Origin: CAYTSW01 sp964440605
Lineage (GTDB): Bacteria > Planctomycetota > Phycisphaerae > Phycisphaerales > UBA1924
Assembly: GCA_964440605.1 (NCBI GenBank)
Contig: CAYTSW010000032.1
Location: 1 to 23,314, forward strand
DNA length: 23,314 bases
Reading direction: 5' to 3'
The translations under genes were made by a program, and so were the position numbers. The notes under the pieces are model-generated. The model was given only the letters and a program-made list of their open reading frames with translations, did no database searches and was not told the origin of the DNA. This document shows, piece by piece, positions 6,502-14,385 of the stretch; position 1 is the stretch's first letter; each line of letters starts with the position of its first letter.

Positions 6502-9300
6502 ATGCGCACCCCGCTTTGCTTCGTGACCGCGTGTTCGGCTGTGGTAGCCGTCGCGTCGGTCGGTGTTTCGCCGGCGATGGCTCAGGTTCCCGAACGCGTC
6601 AAGGAGTTGAACGCTCTGGCGGACGCGACCGGGCAGACGGTCCGAGCGGAAGACACGCTCTTCCCCGTGCTGGCGGAGATGGACGAGCCGCCCATGCCGG
6701 CGTCGCTGGGCGCCGAGATGGACGCTCTGCTGCTGGTGGGTCCGAACTCGGCCCAGTGGGGCTCGATGTCCCGCTGGGCGCGGCGTCAGGCTCAGCAGGA
6801 TGTGATCGAGGTGCTCAAGGAGCTGGCGACGGGCGACCTCCCGCCGGTGCTCGGCATCGCGTACGGCGCGGATTCGAGCGAGCTCGAGTGGGTGGACGCG
6901 GGGCTGTACGTCGAGCTGGGCAAGGGGCAGATGATCGCGGGGATGACGCCCCACTACCTCGAGCGGATCGAGTGGGCCGCCGCCCTGGGCATGTTCGAGG
7001 CGATGCGTCTCGCGGCCGAGGGTGATGGGGAGGGGTCACTGGCCGCGGTCAGCGCGGTCAATCGGCTGGGACGGATGCTCGTGGAGCGACCGACGGACGA
7101 GGAGACGCTGGCGGCGCTGGCGATCATGCGCCTCGCGTCGGAGCGGGCCCGCGACGTGATGTACAGCTTCCCCGACGCCTTCGAGTCCGACGAGTTGCAG
7201 GATTATGCGCGTGAGTTCGACATGCGCACGCTGCGTCTGCGCCAGGCGGCGATGCCGATGGGCGGCAAGCTGGCGGCCATGCAGATGCTCGAGCGCGCCT
7301 TCGAGCGGCGCGCCGGCGTCGATCGGGGCGAGTTCGCCCGGATGCTGGCGACGATCCAGTCGGGCGAGCGCCCGCTGCGACGCCTGTCCGAAGCGGCGCA
7401 GTGGCAGGCCGTCGCCGATGCGCAGGGCGACTGGTTCGACCAGCTCGACATGATCGAAGCGGTGTGGAGCGACTTCAACAAGCGATGGATCGTGCCCGGT
7501 TACCAGGACCGCCTGCTCCAGACGGTGCCGGTGGTGGAGCGGCTGGACGCGAGCACGCGGACCCTCGTGCATCTCGCATCGGACCGCGCGCGCGACCTGC
7601 TCAACACGCGCACGTCGCTTGAAGTCGACCTGGCGGGCACAGTGATGTCGCTGGGCATGGAGGCGTACCGGCGTGACAACCGCACGCTGCCGCTGGTCAT
7701 CTCGGCCATCGAGCCCAACTACGTCACGCGGACGCTCAAGGACCCGTACCACTTCGCTCGGGACTACGCGCTGACGACGTTCTATGACTTCGAGTACCTC
7801 GTGCCCATCCGCGATCAGCAGTGGGACCGTCGGGAGGATCCGCAGGGGTACGACGTGCAGGTGATGCTGCCCGAAGAGGGCGCGAGCATGTTCGCGGCTT
7901 CGAGCGGCGGTGGGGGCTCGGCCGACGCGGTACTCAAACAGCTCAGCCTGAACTCCCCCGCGGTGAAGCGGCTCATCGGCCGGCCCGCGCCGGAGATCGC
8001 GCTGACCAACTGGCACAACAGCGAGCCGCTGAAGCTCGCCGACCTCAAGGGCGACATCGTCGTCTCCATCCACTGGGCCACGTGGTGCGGCCCCTGCAAG
8101 GCGTCGATTCCCTCCAACAACAGCGTCTACAACACGTACAAGAACCGCGGGCTGACGATGATCGGCGTCTGCAACGACCGGGGCGGCAACACCATGGCCC
8201 GCACCGCGGATCAGCACGACATGGCCTACCCCACCGGTCTCGACAACACGGGCGAGACCGAGAAGGCGTACAAGGTGCCCCACTTCCCGTACTCCGTGAT
8301 CATCGACCGCAAGGGTGTGGTCCGGGCGGCGGGCGTACGCCCGAACGACCTGGACAAGGCCGTCGCGGCACTGATGGCTGAGCAGCCCACCGCCGAGTCC
8401 GTCGCCGGCGACGAGTTCGCCGCGATGGGCGCCGGCATGCCCGAGATGGGCGGCGGCATGAGCGGTATGGGCGACATGTCCGGCATGGGCGGCGACATGG
8501 GTGCGATGGGCGGCGGCATGGGCGGGATGGACCCGACGATGCTCGCCGGTGGCCTGGGGGGCATGGACGTCCCCGCCGAGATGCAGGCCCGTTTGATGGG
8601 CGCCGTCGATTTCGAGAACTTCACCGCCGACGTGCGCGAGCTGCGTTCGGTGCTGCGTGAGATGGCCGAGATGCAGCCCGCGACCGCGGAGGCGGTCGCG
8701 TCGGTCGAGCAGATGCTGGGCGACTTCAATGCATGGGGCCTGACCGCGGACAACCCCGCGCAGCAGGTCCGCGCGATGATGAGCGGCCAGATGCAGGGCG
8801 GCTCGGCTCAGCAGGCGGCCCAGATGGGCATGATGGCCCAGATGTTCGGCATCGACATGGGCGCCCTGACCGACCTTGTGGCCACCATGGCCGAGCGCGC
8901 CATGGATGTGCCGATGGTGACCGATCTGATGCAGCGGGTCGAGGGCGGCGGATCGGTCACGACGGCTCAGGTCGACGAACTCGAGCTGGCGTTGATCGAG
9001 GCGCTGGTTGTCGACGACGTGGTCGACCCGGCGATGGCCATGCTCAAGAACCTGACCGAGTCGATGGCCAACATGCAGGGCATGGGCGGCATGGCCGCCG
9101 GCGGCGAGTCGTTCACAGCGACCATCGGCGACCCGGGCGACAGCAGCTACAACCGCCACGACCAGTGGGTGATGTACTCGGTCGGTCCCGACGGCATGGA
9201 CAACGAGGCCCGCAAGGTCGGCGTCGGCGGCGACGACATCCTCCTCTGGCCGCCCGTGATGAGCCTGCATCGCGAGCACGTCGAGAGCGGCGGCTTCTGA
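6502..9300 (+). CDS. Large exported protein with internal TlpA-like thioredoxin domain and Met/Gly-rich segments
   Basis: 932 residues, preceded by AGGAGGT at 6491-6497. Residues 1-27 form a signal peptide with an AMA|Q cleavage site, so the protein acts outside the cytoplasm. Residues about 30-370 are helical and unrecognised. A pseudopilin-like segment starts near 383 (GMEAYRRDNRTLP). A thioredoxin/TlpA domain spans about 492-631, with WCGPCK giving Cys529 and Cys532, and HFPYSVIID providing the likely cis-proline region. A low-complexity segment at 642-680 has 12 methionines in 39 residues, and further Met-rich stretches lie near 755-815 and 860-880. The C-terminus returns to the planctomycete motif MYSVGPDGMDN (about 891-901), then DDILLWPP. 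Likely a periplasmic thiol-disulfide protein; substrate unknown. It is followed by a strong terminator, so it is not co-transcribed with thioredoxin reductase. Confidence 0.85.
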   Translation: MRTPLCFVTACSAVVAVASVGVSPAMAQVPERVKELNALADATGQTVRAEDTLFPVLAEMDEPPMPASLGAEMDALLLVGPNSAQWGSMSRWARRQAQQDVIEVLKELATGDLPPVLGIAYGADSSELEWVDAGLYVELGKGQMIAGMTPHYLERIEWAAALGMFEAMRLAAEGDGEGSLAAVSAVNRLGRMLVERPTDEETLAALAIMRLASERARDVMYSFPDAFESDELQDYAREFDMRTLRLRQAAMPMGGKLAAMQMLERAFERRAGVDRGEFARMLATIQSGERPLRRLSEAAQWQAVADAQGDWFDQLDMIEAVWSDFNKRWIVPGYQDRLLQTVPVVERLDASTRTLVHLASDRARDLLNTRTSLEVDLAGTVMSLGMEAYRRDNRTLPLVISAIEPNYVTRTLKDPYHFARDYALTTFYDFEYLVPIRDQQWDRREDPQGYDVQVMLPEEGASMFAASSGGGGSADAVLKQLSLNSPAVKRLIGRPAPEIALTNWHNSEPLKLADLKGDIVVSIHWATWCGPCKASIPSNNSVYNTYKNRGLTMIGVCNDRGGNTMARTADQHDMAYPTGLDNTGETEKAYKVPHFPYSVIIDRKGVVRAAGVRPNDLDKAVAALMAEQPTAESVAGDEFAAMGAGMPEMGGGMSGMGDMSGMGGDMGAMGGGMGGMDPTMLAGGLGGMDVPAEMQARLMGAVDFENFTADVRELRSVLREMAEMQPATAEAVASVEQMLGDFNAWGLTADNPAQQVRAMMSGQMQGGSAQQAAQMGMMAQMFGIDMGALTDLVATMAERAMDVPMVTDLMQRVEGGGSVTTAQVDELELALIEALVVDDVVDPAMAMLKNLTESMANMQGMGGMAAGGESFTATIGDPGDSSYNRHDQWVMYSVGPDGMDNEARKVGVGGDDILLWPPVMSLHREHVESGGF
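8425..8541 (+). repeat. Coding low-complexity repeat (Met-Gly rich)
   Basis: Repeated units close to atgggcggcggc encode residues 642-680 of the exported protein, mostly as Met-Gly-Gly/Met-Gly-Asp steps with 12 methionines. The units are imperfect and stay in frame, so the tract looks like a flexible linker that can grow or shrink by replication slippage. Confidence 0.8.
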
Positions 9301-9364
9301 CCCGAACGCCCCTCCCACCGCCAGCCGGCACTCGTCGGCGTGCGGTGGAACAAAACTCCTGGAG

Positions 9365-9396
9365 CGCCGGTTCGCGTCACGCGAGCCGGCGTTTTT
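9365..9396 (+). terminator. Intrinsic terminator after the TlpA-domain protein gene
   Basis: Arms 9365-9375 and 9381-9391 pair over 11 positions (one G-T wobble) around a 5-base loop, and TTTTT follows at 9392-9396. The hairpin lies 64 bases after the stop at 9300 and separates that gene from thioredoxin reductase. It is the only hairpin in the window with a clear T-run. Confidence 0.85.
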
Positions 9397-9470
9397 CATG
9401 GGGGCGTGAGCGGACGCTTCGGCATAGGCTACCCGCCCCTTTCAGCAGTCACGACAGGTTTGGAGCAGAC

Positions 9471-10469
9471 ATGGCCGCAAGCGAAAACGGTTCGGAGCAG
9501 GACACTCAGAAGCTGGTGATCATCGGGTCCGGCCCGGCGGGCTGGACGGCGGCGATCTACGCCGCCCGCGCGAACCTGGACCCTGTGGCCTACATCGGCG
9601 TCCCGAAGAACGACCCGGGGCCGATCCTGCCGGGCGGGCAGCTCATGCTGACGACGGACGTGGAGAACTACCCGGGCTTCCCGGAGGGCGTCTCCGGCCC
9701 CGAGATGATGGACATGTTCCAGAAGCAGGCCGAACGCTTCGGAACCAAGGTGGTGCAGGCGGACGTCACGAAGGTGGACTTCACGAAGAAACCCTTTGAG
9801 ATGGAGACCTCCGACGGCGAGACGGTGCGCGCCCACGCGGTGGTCGTCGCGACCGGCGCGACGGCGAACTGGCTCAACCTGGAGAACGAGCAGCGGCTCG
9901 CGCGATCGGGCGGGGGCGTCTCGGCCTGCGCCGTGTGCGACGGCGCGCTGCCGATGTTCCGGGGCAAGCCCATGGCGGTCGTCGGCGGCGGCGACAGCGC
10001 CATGGAAGAGGCGACGTACCTCACCAAGTACGCCTCGGAGGTGTACGTCATCCACCGGCGCGACAAGCTCCGCGCCTCCAAGATCATGCAGGAACGCTAC
10101 CTCTCCAAGCCCAACGCCAAGGTGCTCTGGAACAAGACGGTCGTCGACGTGTTGGGCGATGACATCATCACCGGCGTTGAACTCGAAGACACCGAGACCG
10201 GCGAACGGTCAACGTTGGAGGTGAGCGGGTTGTTCGTCGCCATCGGCCACACGCCGGCGACGAACTTCCTCAGAAGCTCCGGCCTCGTCTTCGACGACAA
10301 GGGCTATATCCAGCTCGAGCATCGCCACTCGGCGACGAACATCGATGGCATATTCGCGGCCGGCGACGTCGCCGACGCCGAGTACCGCCAGGCCGTGACC
10401 GCCGCCGGCATGGGCTGTCAGGCGGCGATGGACGCCGAGCGCTGGTTGGGCGAGCAAGGTCTGGCGTAA
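9471..10469 (+). CDS. trxB: Thioredoxin-disulfide reductase
   Basis: 332 residues from the ATG at 9471 (GGAG at 9462-9465). The open frame continues upstream but only as a shadow of the preceding gene. It is a cytoplasmic FAD enzyme that passes electrons from NADPH to thioredoxin. Visible parts: FAD-binding GSGPAG at 19-24, GGQLMLTTDVENYPGFP, redox-active CAVC (Cys153/Cys156, where most relatives have CATC), NADPH-binding GGGDSAMEEA followed by HRRDKLRAS, and the C-terminal FAD motif GIFAAGDV. Length is slightly above the usual 310-320 because of a short N-terminal extension. No thioredoxin gene lies alongside. The neighbouring TlpA-domain protein is exported, so the two are unlikely to meet directly. 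Confidence 0.95.
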   Translation: MAASENGSEQDTQKLVIIGSGPAGWTAAIYAARANLDPVAYIGVPKNDPGPILPGGQLMLTTDVENYPGFPEGVSGPEMMDMFQKQAERFGTKVVQADVTKVDFTKKPFEMETSDGETVRAHAVVVATGATANWLNLENEQRLARSGGGVSACAVCDGALPMFRGKPMAVVGGGDSAMEEATYLTKYASEVYVIHRRDKLRASKIMQERYLSKPNAKVLWNKTVVDVLGDDIITGVELEDTETGERSTLEVSGLFVAIGHTPATNFLRSSGLVFDDKGYIQLEHRHSATNIDGIFAAGDVADAEYRQAVTAAGMGCQAAMDAERWLGEQGLA

Positions 10470-10480
10470 AGCCACGTTCA

Positions 10481-10514
10481 ACAGTCAACACCGGGCGCAA
10501 GCCCGGTGATCAGT
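10481..10514. repeat. 34-base repeat, copy A, with GNRA-type hairpin
   Basis: This copy lies in the 62-base spacer between the convergent thioredoxin reductase and CPA2 antiporter genes. It matches 12441-12474 at 32 of 34 positions. It contains a perfect 8-bp hairpin, CACCGGGC (10489-10496) and GCCCGGTG (10501-10508), closed by the tetraloop GCAA. There is no T-run. Being symmetric, it could act as a two-way terminator for both genes. Confidence 0.75.
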
Positions 10515-10531
10515 AGACGAACGCCGCGCCC

Positions 10532-12406
10532 TCACCCCTCGCCGTCGGACGCCTTGGTCTGATGCTTGACTTTGGGGGGCTGATGCTCGCGTCGGGTCGG
10601 CGTGTCGCCGGGGTGGTGGTTGTGGAGCGAAGCGTCGGTGGGGTGTTGGGGGCGGTAGGGCAGGCCGACGGCTTCGAGGACGAGCCGGTCCATGGCCTCG
10701 GCGGTCGCGACTTCCTCGATGACCGCGACGTCCGCGCCCATCGCGCGGGCGGTCATCGCCCGGCTCATGTAAGGCGTGCGCACAATGACGCGGGCCTGCG
10801 GGTTGATGCGCTTGGCGACGCGCACGGCTCGCGTCGCCGCCTCGTCGTCGGGGATGGTCAGCACCAGCGCGTCGGCGTCGGGCATGCCGGCGGTGGACAG
10901 CACCTCGGGGTCTGACGCGTCGCCGAAGACAAAGCTGCGGCCCATCGCCTTGTAGCGCTTGACCGTTTCGAGGTTCATCTCGATGACCGAGACGCTCACG
11001 CCTTCGGCGCAGAGGCGATCGGTGACGGTCCGCCCCACGACGCCGAAGCCGGCGACCACGACATGGCGACGGCGTTCGTCCTTCGGATCGGTGACTTCGA
11101 CGACCGGACGTTCGTCGGCGTCGACGAGCGTGCGCGTATGCACCCATGGCGCCAGCTTGCCGCTGGGCACGCGGCGGGCGATCACGTCGGCCAGCGTCAT
11201 CAGGGGAGGCGTGGCGATCAGCGTGAGCACGACCACCGCGGTCATCTTTGAGACCGTGTCGGAGAACTCGGGCCCGAAGCCCGCGGCGGCGACCGCGAGC
11301 AGGATGAGCGTGAACTCGCCGGCCTGCGACAGGGAGAGGCCCGTTTTGAGCGCCACCGCGTGCGTCGCCCCGGCCGCCCAGCTCACGAAGCCGATGACGG
11401 TGGCCTTGACCGCGAGGACGGTGGCGGCGGCGATGAGCACGATGAACCAACCCTCGCGCAGCACGCCCGCGTCGAGCTGCATGCCGAGCGTGGTGAAGAA
11501 GATGGCGATGAAGAGGTCGCGGATGGCCCCGACCTGGCCCGAGAGATGGTGCTTGAAGGTCGTCGTGCTGAGCATGAAGCCGGCGAGGAAGGCCCCGAGT
11601 TCGGCGCTGAGGCCTGCGCCGAAGGTGGCCGCCGAGGCCGCGAAGGCGAAGGCCACGCAGAGGACGGTGAGCACTTCGTCGGGCGTGTTGCGCCCCGCGG
11701 CGTGTCGGAGCAGGAACGGCACGACGTACCGCCCAAAGATGACGGTCCCCGCGACCGCGACCGTGCCCCAGAGCACGATCGAGCCGACGCTGACGCCTGC
11801 CACGACCGCGCTATCACCCCGACCCGCGTTGTGGGCCGCGACGAGCGCGGGCACGGCCATGAGCATCGCGATGACCGCGAGGTCCTGCACGATGAGGATG
11901 GCCAGCGAGAGGCGGCCCGACATGCGGTGCAGCTCGCGTCGGCGTTGCATGGCGGCCATGACGACGGCGGTGGAGGAGAGCGAGAGCGCCATGGCGATGA
12001 CGAGCGCCGGGGCCCACCCGTCGGTAATGAGCATCGCCAGCAGCCACATGGGCAGCGTGCAGAGGACAACGGCGCCGAGCCCCGCCGCGACGAGCCGCCC
12101 GAGCCCCGCGCGCATGGCGCTGAAGTCCATGTGCATCCCGATGCCGAACATCAGGAGGATGATGGCGAGATTGGCGATCTCCGAGACGCTCTGCGTCGGG
12201 TCGGCCTCGCCGGTGATGAAGCCCAGGACGTTGGTGGTGCCCGGCCCGACGAGGGCGCCGGTGATGAGGTAGGCCGGGATGGTCGGGAGTTTGAGCCGGT
12301 GCGCGAGCGTCGCGACCAGCCCCGCGGCGCCGAGGATGACGCCGAGGTCGAGCAGGAGGATCGACTCCTCGTTCGTCGCCGCCAAGGTGGGAAGGAGAGA
12401 GAGCAT
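10532..12406 (-). CDS. CPA2-family monovalent cation:proton antiporter with RCK (TrkA-N) domain
   Basis: 624 residues from the ATG at 12406. A possible GTG at 12451 lies inside a repeat and adds unlikely sequence; no clear ribosome binding site is seen for the ATG. Residues about 15-400 contain roughly 12 hydrophobic helices with CPA2 landmarks (LPTIPAYLITGALVGP near the N-terminus; ELGAFLAGFMLS in the middle). Residues about 440-570 form a Rossmann RCK/TrkA-N domain starting at VVVAGFGVVGRTV, with VIEMN and FGDASDPEVL, which senses nucleotides or ions. This Kef/YbaL-like arrangement fits potassium or sodium/proton exchange at the inner membrane; the ion cannot be told. The tail after about 600 is charged and disordered. 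The gene is flanked by a direct 34-base repeat, one copy on each side. Confidence 0.92.
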   Translation of the reverse strand: MLSLLPTLAATNEESILLLDLGVILGAAGLVATLAHRLKLPTIPAYLITGALVGPGTTNVLGFITGEADPTQSVSEIANLAIILLMFGIGMHMDFSAMRAGLGRLVAAGLGAVVLCTLPMWLLAMLITDGWAPALVIAMALSLSSTAVVMAAMQRRRELHRMSGRLSLAILIVQDLAVIAMLMAVPALVAAHNAGRGDSAVVAGVSVGSIVLWGTVAVAGTVIFGRYVVPFLLRHAAGRNTPDEVLTVLCVAFAFAASAATFGAGLSAELGAFLAGFMLSTTTFKHHLSGQVGAIRDLFIAIFFTTLGMQLDAGVLREGWFIVLIAAATVLAVKATVIGFVSWAAGATHAVALKTGLSLSQAGEFTLILLAVAAAGFGPEFSDTVSKMTAVVVLTLIATPPLMTLADVIARRVPSGKLAPWVHTRTLVDADERPVVEVTDPKDERRRHVVVAGFGVVGRTVTDRLCAEGVSVSVIEMNLETVKRYKAMGRSFVFGDASDPEVLSTAGMPDADALVLTIPDDEAATRAVRVAKRINPQARVIVRTPYMSRAMTARAMGADVAVIEEVATAEAMDRLVLEAVGLPYRPQHPTDASLHNHHPGDTPTRREHQPPKVKHQTKASDGEG

Positions 12407-12440
12407 GGCGGATGGTAAGGGGGGAAAGCGACGGAGCGAC

Positions 12441-12474
12441 ACAATCAACACCGGGCGCGAGCCCGGTGATCAGT
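12441..12474. repeat. 34-base repeat, copy B, with GNRA-type hairpin
   Basis: Copy B lies 35 bases upstream of the antiporter start codon. The same 8-bp stem (12449-12456 with 12461-12468) is closed by GCGA instead of GCAA. The one difference inside the hairpin therefore falls in the loop and keeps the GNRA pattern when read on the plus strand. See copy A at 10481-10514. Confidence 0.75.
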
Positions 12475-12495
12475 GGGCGTTCGCTCACGCATGAG

Positions 12496-12517
12496 CACGG
12501 GTTGCAAGCAACCCGTG
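12496..12517. repeat. Palindrome CACGGGTT...AACCCGTG
   Basis: A 9-bp perfect stem (12496-12504 with 12509-12517) with a 4-base loop, followed at once by GGCACGGGTTGCA, a partial second copy of the left arm (12518-12530). It resembles the hairpin at 19069-19091 in form (CACGG-G/C-TTG...). It sits in the 206-base spacer upstream of the antiporter gene. Confidence 0.6.
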
Positions 12518-12534
12518 GCACGGGTTGCACGACG

Positions 12535-12570
12535 CGACGACCCGGCTCCCTGTGCGGGAGCCGGGCGTCG
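12535..12570. terminator. Very stable hairpin, possible terminator after the 12613-13131 gene
   Basis: CCCGGCTCCC (12541-12550) pairs perfectly with GGGAGCCGGG (12556-12565) over 10 bp with loop TGTGC. After a single bulged A, five more pairs form (12535-12539 with 12566-12570). It lies 42 bases beyond the stop of the minus-strand gene at 12613 and ahead of the antiporter gene. No T-run follows on either strand, so a terminator role is inferred from strength and place only. Confidence 0.45.
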
Positions 12571-12612
12571 CGGTGGTGGTGGTGCGGCAGAGTCAGAGAG
12601 AAGAGAACCGCG

Positions 12613-13131
12613 TCACGCGTTGGCGACCTGTTCCGCCGGGACGCTGGCCGGACGGGTCGGGCGGACCACCACGCGCGGGGCGGGGCCGCGGTTGGCGATC
12701 GTTGCGCGGACCAGCGACTCCTTGCCGATGTTCAGACGCTCGTACAGGCGGTGGACGATGATGCCGGGCGGGAGCCAGCGCATCGCCTTCTGATACATGT
12801 CGTCCTCGAAGCGGTCGTCGGCGATGAGCACCGCGTCGGCCAGATCCGCGATGCGCGGGTGGTCGATCGACACCAGCGGGCGATCGCGGTACTGCATGAC
12901 GTCCGCCGACGTGAGGGCGGCGTCGGGGCCGGCGATGTAGGCGCCGATCGGGAAGGCCTGGAGGCCCATGATGTTCTCGTGCATCCACTCGACGTGGGCC
13001 GCCGAGCCGTAGAGCGCGAGCTTCGTGCAGCCGCGGTAGACCATGCGGTCGGCGAGGCGGTCGAGACGTTCGGCGACGAGGGCCATCAGCAGCTCCTCGT
13101 TGGTGAAGATCATGCCGGCGTGGTCGTACAT
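12613..13131 (-). CDS. Small Rossmann-like protein of unknown function
   Basis: 172 residues with a very good ribosome binding site, AGGAGGA at 13137-13143, before the ATG at 13131. The middle reads as an alternating beta/alpha unit: KLALYGSAAHVEWM (a variant of the ALYGxGxHT nucleotide-binding-like loop), then IGAYIAGPD, a block ending in RPLVSIDHP, ADAVLIADDRFEDDMYQ and IIVHRLYERL. This order resembles the Rossmann-like segments attached to some sugar-transferase and methyltransferase proteins, in which the loop usually reads GAGxH; here it is GSAAH. The C-terminal tail is proline/valine/arginine rich. It may bind a nucleotide or sugar nucleotide, but no catalytic residue can be named. It diverges from the epimerase-like gene across a 224-base spacer. 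Confidence 0.7.
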   Translation of the reverse strand: MYDHAGMIFTNEELLMALVAERLDRLADRMVYRGCTKLALYGSAAHVEWMHENIMGLQAFPIGAYIAGPDAALTSADVMQYRDRPLVSIDHPRIADLADAVLIADDRFEDDMYQKAMRWLPPGIIVHRLYERLNIGKESLVRATIANRGPAPRVVVRPTRPASVPAEQVANA

Positions 13132-13355
13132 GGTGGTCCTCCTGACGGCGGATGAGTGTCGCGAGAGCGTGTGGTCGGGCTCGGTTCGTCCGTGAACGGC
13201 GTGCCGGGCTTCCGCGAAGGGCGTGCCAGTCGCCCCAGCCCCCCCCGCGGCTCCTCGCCGCGCCGACGCTCTGAAGATGGAGCCGATCGACGAGGGGCGT
13301 TAGACTCCGGCCCCGCGAGGTGGTCGTCCTCGCGTTGCAATCGGAGGTCCAGCGC

Positions 13356-14342
13356 GTGAATCAGTCGGGCAAGTCAGTGATCGCAGTGACCGGGGCCACC
13401 GGCTTCGTGGGGCGTTGGACGGTGCGGGCGCTGCTGGACGCCGGCTACGCGGTGCGGGGGCTCATCCGCGACGCCGAGAAGGCCAAGGACGTGCTTCCTG
13501 CGCACGACGATCTGACTTGGGTGGAAGGCGATGCGCTCAAGCCCGACACCTTGCGCGACTTGTGCGCGGACTGCCGGGGCGTGGTCCACACCATCGGCAT
13601 CCGACGTGAAATCCCTCGTCTCGGGGTCACCTTTGCACGCCTGCACGTCGCGGCGACCAAGAACGTGCTCGACGCCGCCGCTGAGGCCGGCGTCGGGCGA
13701 TACGTCCACATCTCCGCGCTGGGCGTGCGTCCCGAGGCGGGGACGAAGTACCAGCAAAGCAAGTGGGAGGGCGAGCAGCTGGTACGCAAGAGCGGGCTGG
13801 ACTGGACGATCCTGCGCCCCTCGATCATCCACGGGCCCGACGGCGAGTTCATCCAGATGATCAAGGACTGGACGCTCGGGCGCGCAGCGCCGCGTTTCTT
13901 CCTCCCGTATTTCCAGCGCTTCGAGGGCGTGTCGGGCAAGCCGCCCGTGCCGAAGTTCGTCTCGGCGCAGGTGGCGCCGGTGCGTGTCGAGGATGTGGCC
14001 TTCGCGGTGGTGCGGAGCTTGGAGAAGGACGAGGCGGTGGGCGAGGTCTACCACCTCGCCGGCCCCGAGACGCTGGACTGGCCCAGCCTGCTCACGCACG
14101 TCCGCGACAGCCTCCCGATGTCGAGCAGGAAGCCGGCGCTGGGTCTGCCCGCGCCCGCGGGCGTCGCGATGGCCCTCGGCGCGCGGGTGCTGGGGCTGAG
14201 CGAGGCGCTGCCCTTCGGGCCGAGCGAGCCGGCGATGGCCGCCGAAGACAACACAGCGGACACGCACAAAGCCATCGCGCACCTCGGATTCGACCCCAAG
14301 CCCTTCCGCGAGTCGGTCGCGGCGTACGCCGACCAGGTCTAA
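13356..14342 (+). CDS. NAD(P)-binding epimerase/NDUFA9-like protein (atypical extended SDR)
   Basis: 328 residues from the GTG at 13356, which has GGAGGT at 13343-13348; an in-frame start at 13320 lacks a binding site. TGATGFVGRW at 12-21 is the cofactor loop, with HISALGV and Tyr132/Lys136 (YQQSKWEGEQLV) as the YxxxK pair, and ILRPSIIHGP beyond it. This pattern matches the atypical SDR group near complex I subunit NDUFA9 and SDR_a5-type proteins, which bind NAD(P)H and have poorly known reactions. Family length is about 300-330. TAGACT at 13301-13306 in the upstream spacer could be a -10 box, but no good -35 is seen. The symporter gene begins 43 bases after the stop and may be co-transcribed. 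Confidence 0.87.
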   Translation: MNQSGKSVIAVTGATGFVGRWTVRALLDAGYAVRGLIRDAEKAKDVLPAHDDLTWVEGDALKPDTLRDLCADCRGVVHTIGIRREIPRLGVTFARLHVAATKNVLDAAAEAGVGRYVHISALGVRPEAGTKYQQSKWEGEQLVRKSGLDWTILRPSIIHGPDGEFIQMIKDWTLGRAAPRFFLPYFQRFEGVSGKPPVPKFVSAQVAPVRVEDVAFAVVRSLEKDEAVGEVYHLAGPETLDWPSLLTHVRDSLPMSSRKPALGLPAPAGVAMALGARVLGLSEALPFGPSEPAMAAEDNTADTHKAIAHLGFDPKPFRESVAAYADQV

Positions 14343-14385
14343 CCGAACCACACGCTCAGACGAGCCCGATCGGGGGAAAGGCTGG

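Noticed and set aside
7036..9399. 787-codon minus-strand open frame, rich in His, Arg and Leu
   Set aside because: It lies opposite the 932-residue exported protein, which has a signal peptide, a recognisable thioredoxin domain and a strong ribosome binding site. The antisense frame is a by-product of GC-rich codons.
6502..10469. Idea that the TlpA-domain protein and thioredoxin reductase form one redox operon
   Set aside because: A strong terminator lies between them, the first protein is exported and the reductase is cytoplasmic, and no DsbD-like electron carrier is present to link them.
10481..12474. Reading the repeats around the antiporter gene as insertion-sequence ends or attachment sites
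   Set aside because: No transposase or integrase lies nearby, the copies are direct rather than inverted, and each is itself a hairpin. A REP-like or terminator role fits as well.
13172..13200. T-arm-like GGTTCGTCC, possible tRNA
   Set aside because: No acceptor stem, D-arm or anticodon arm can be folded around it.
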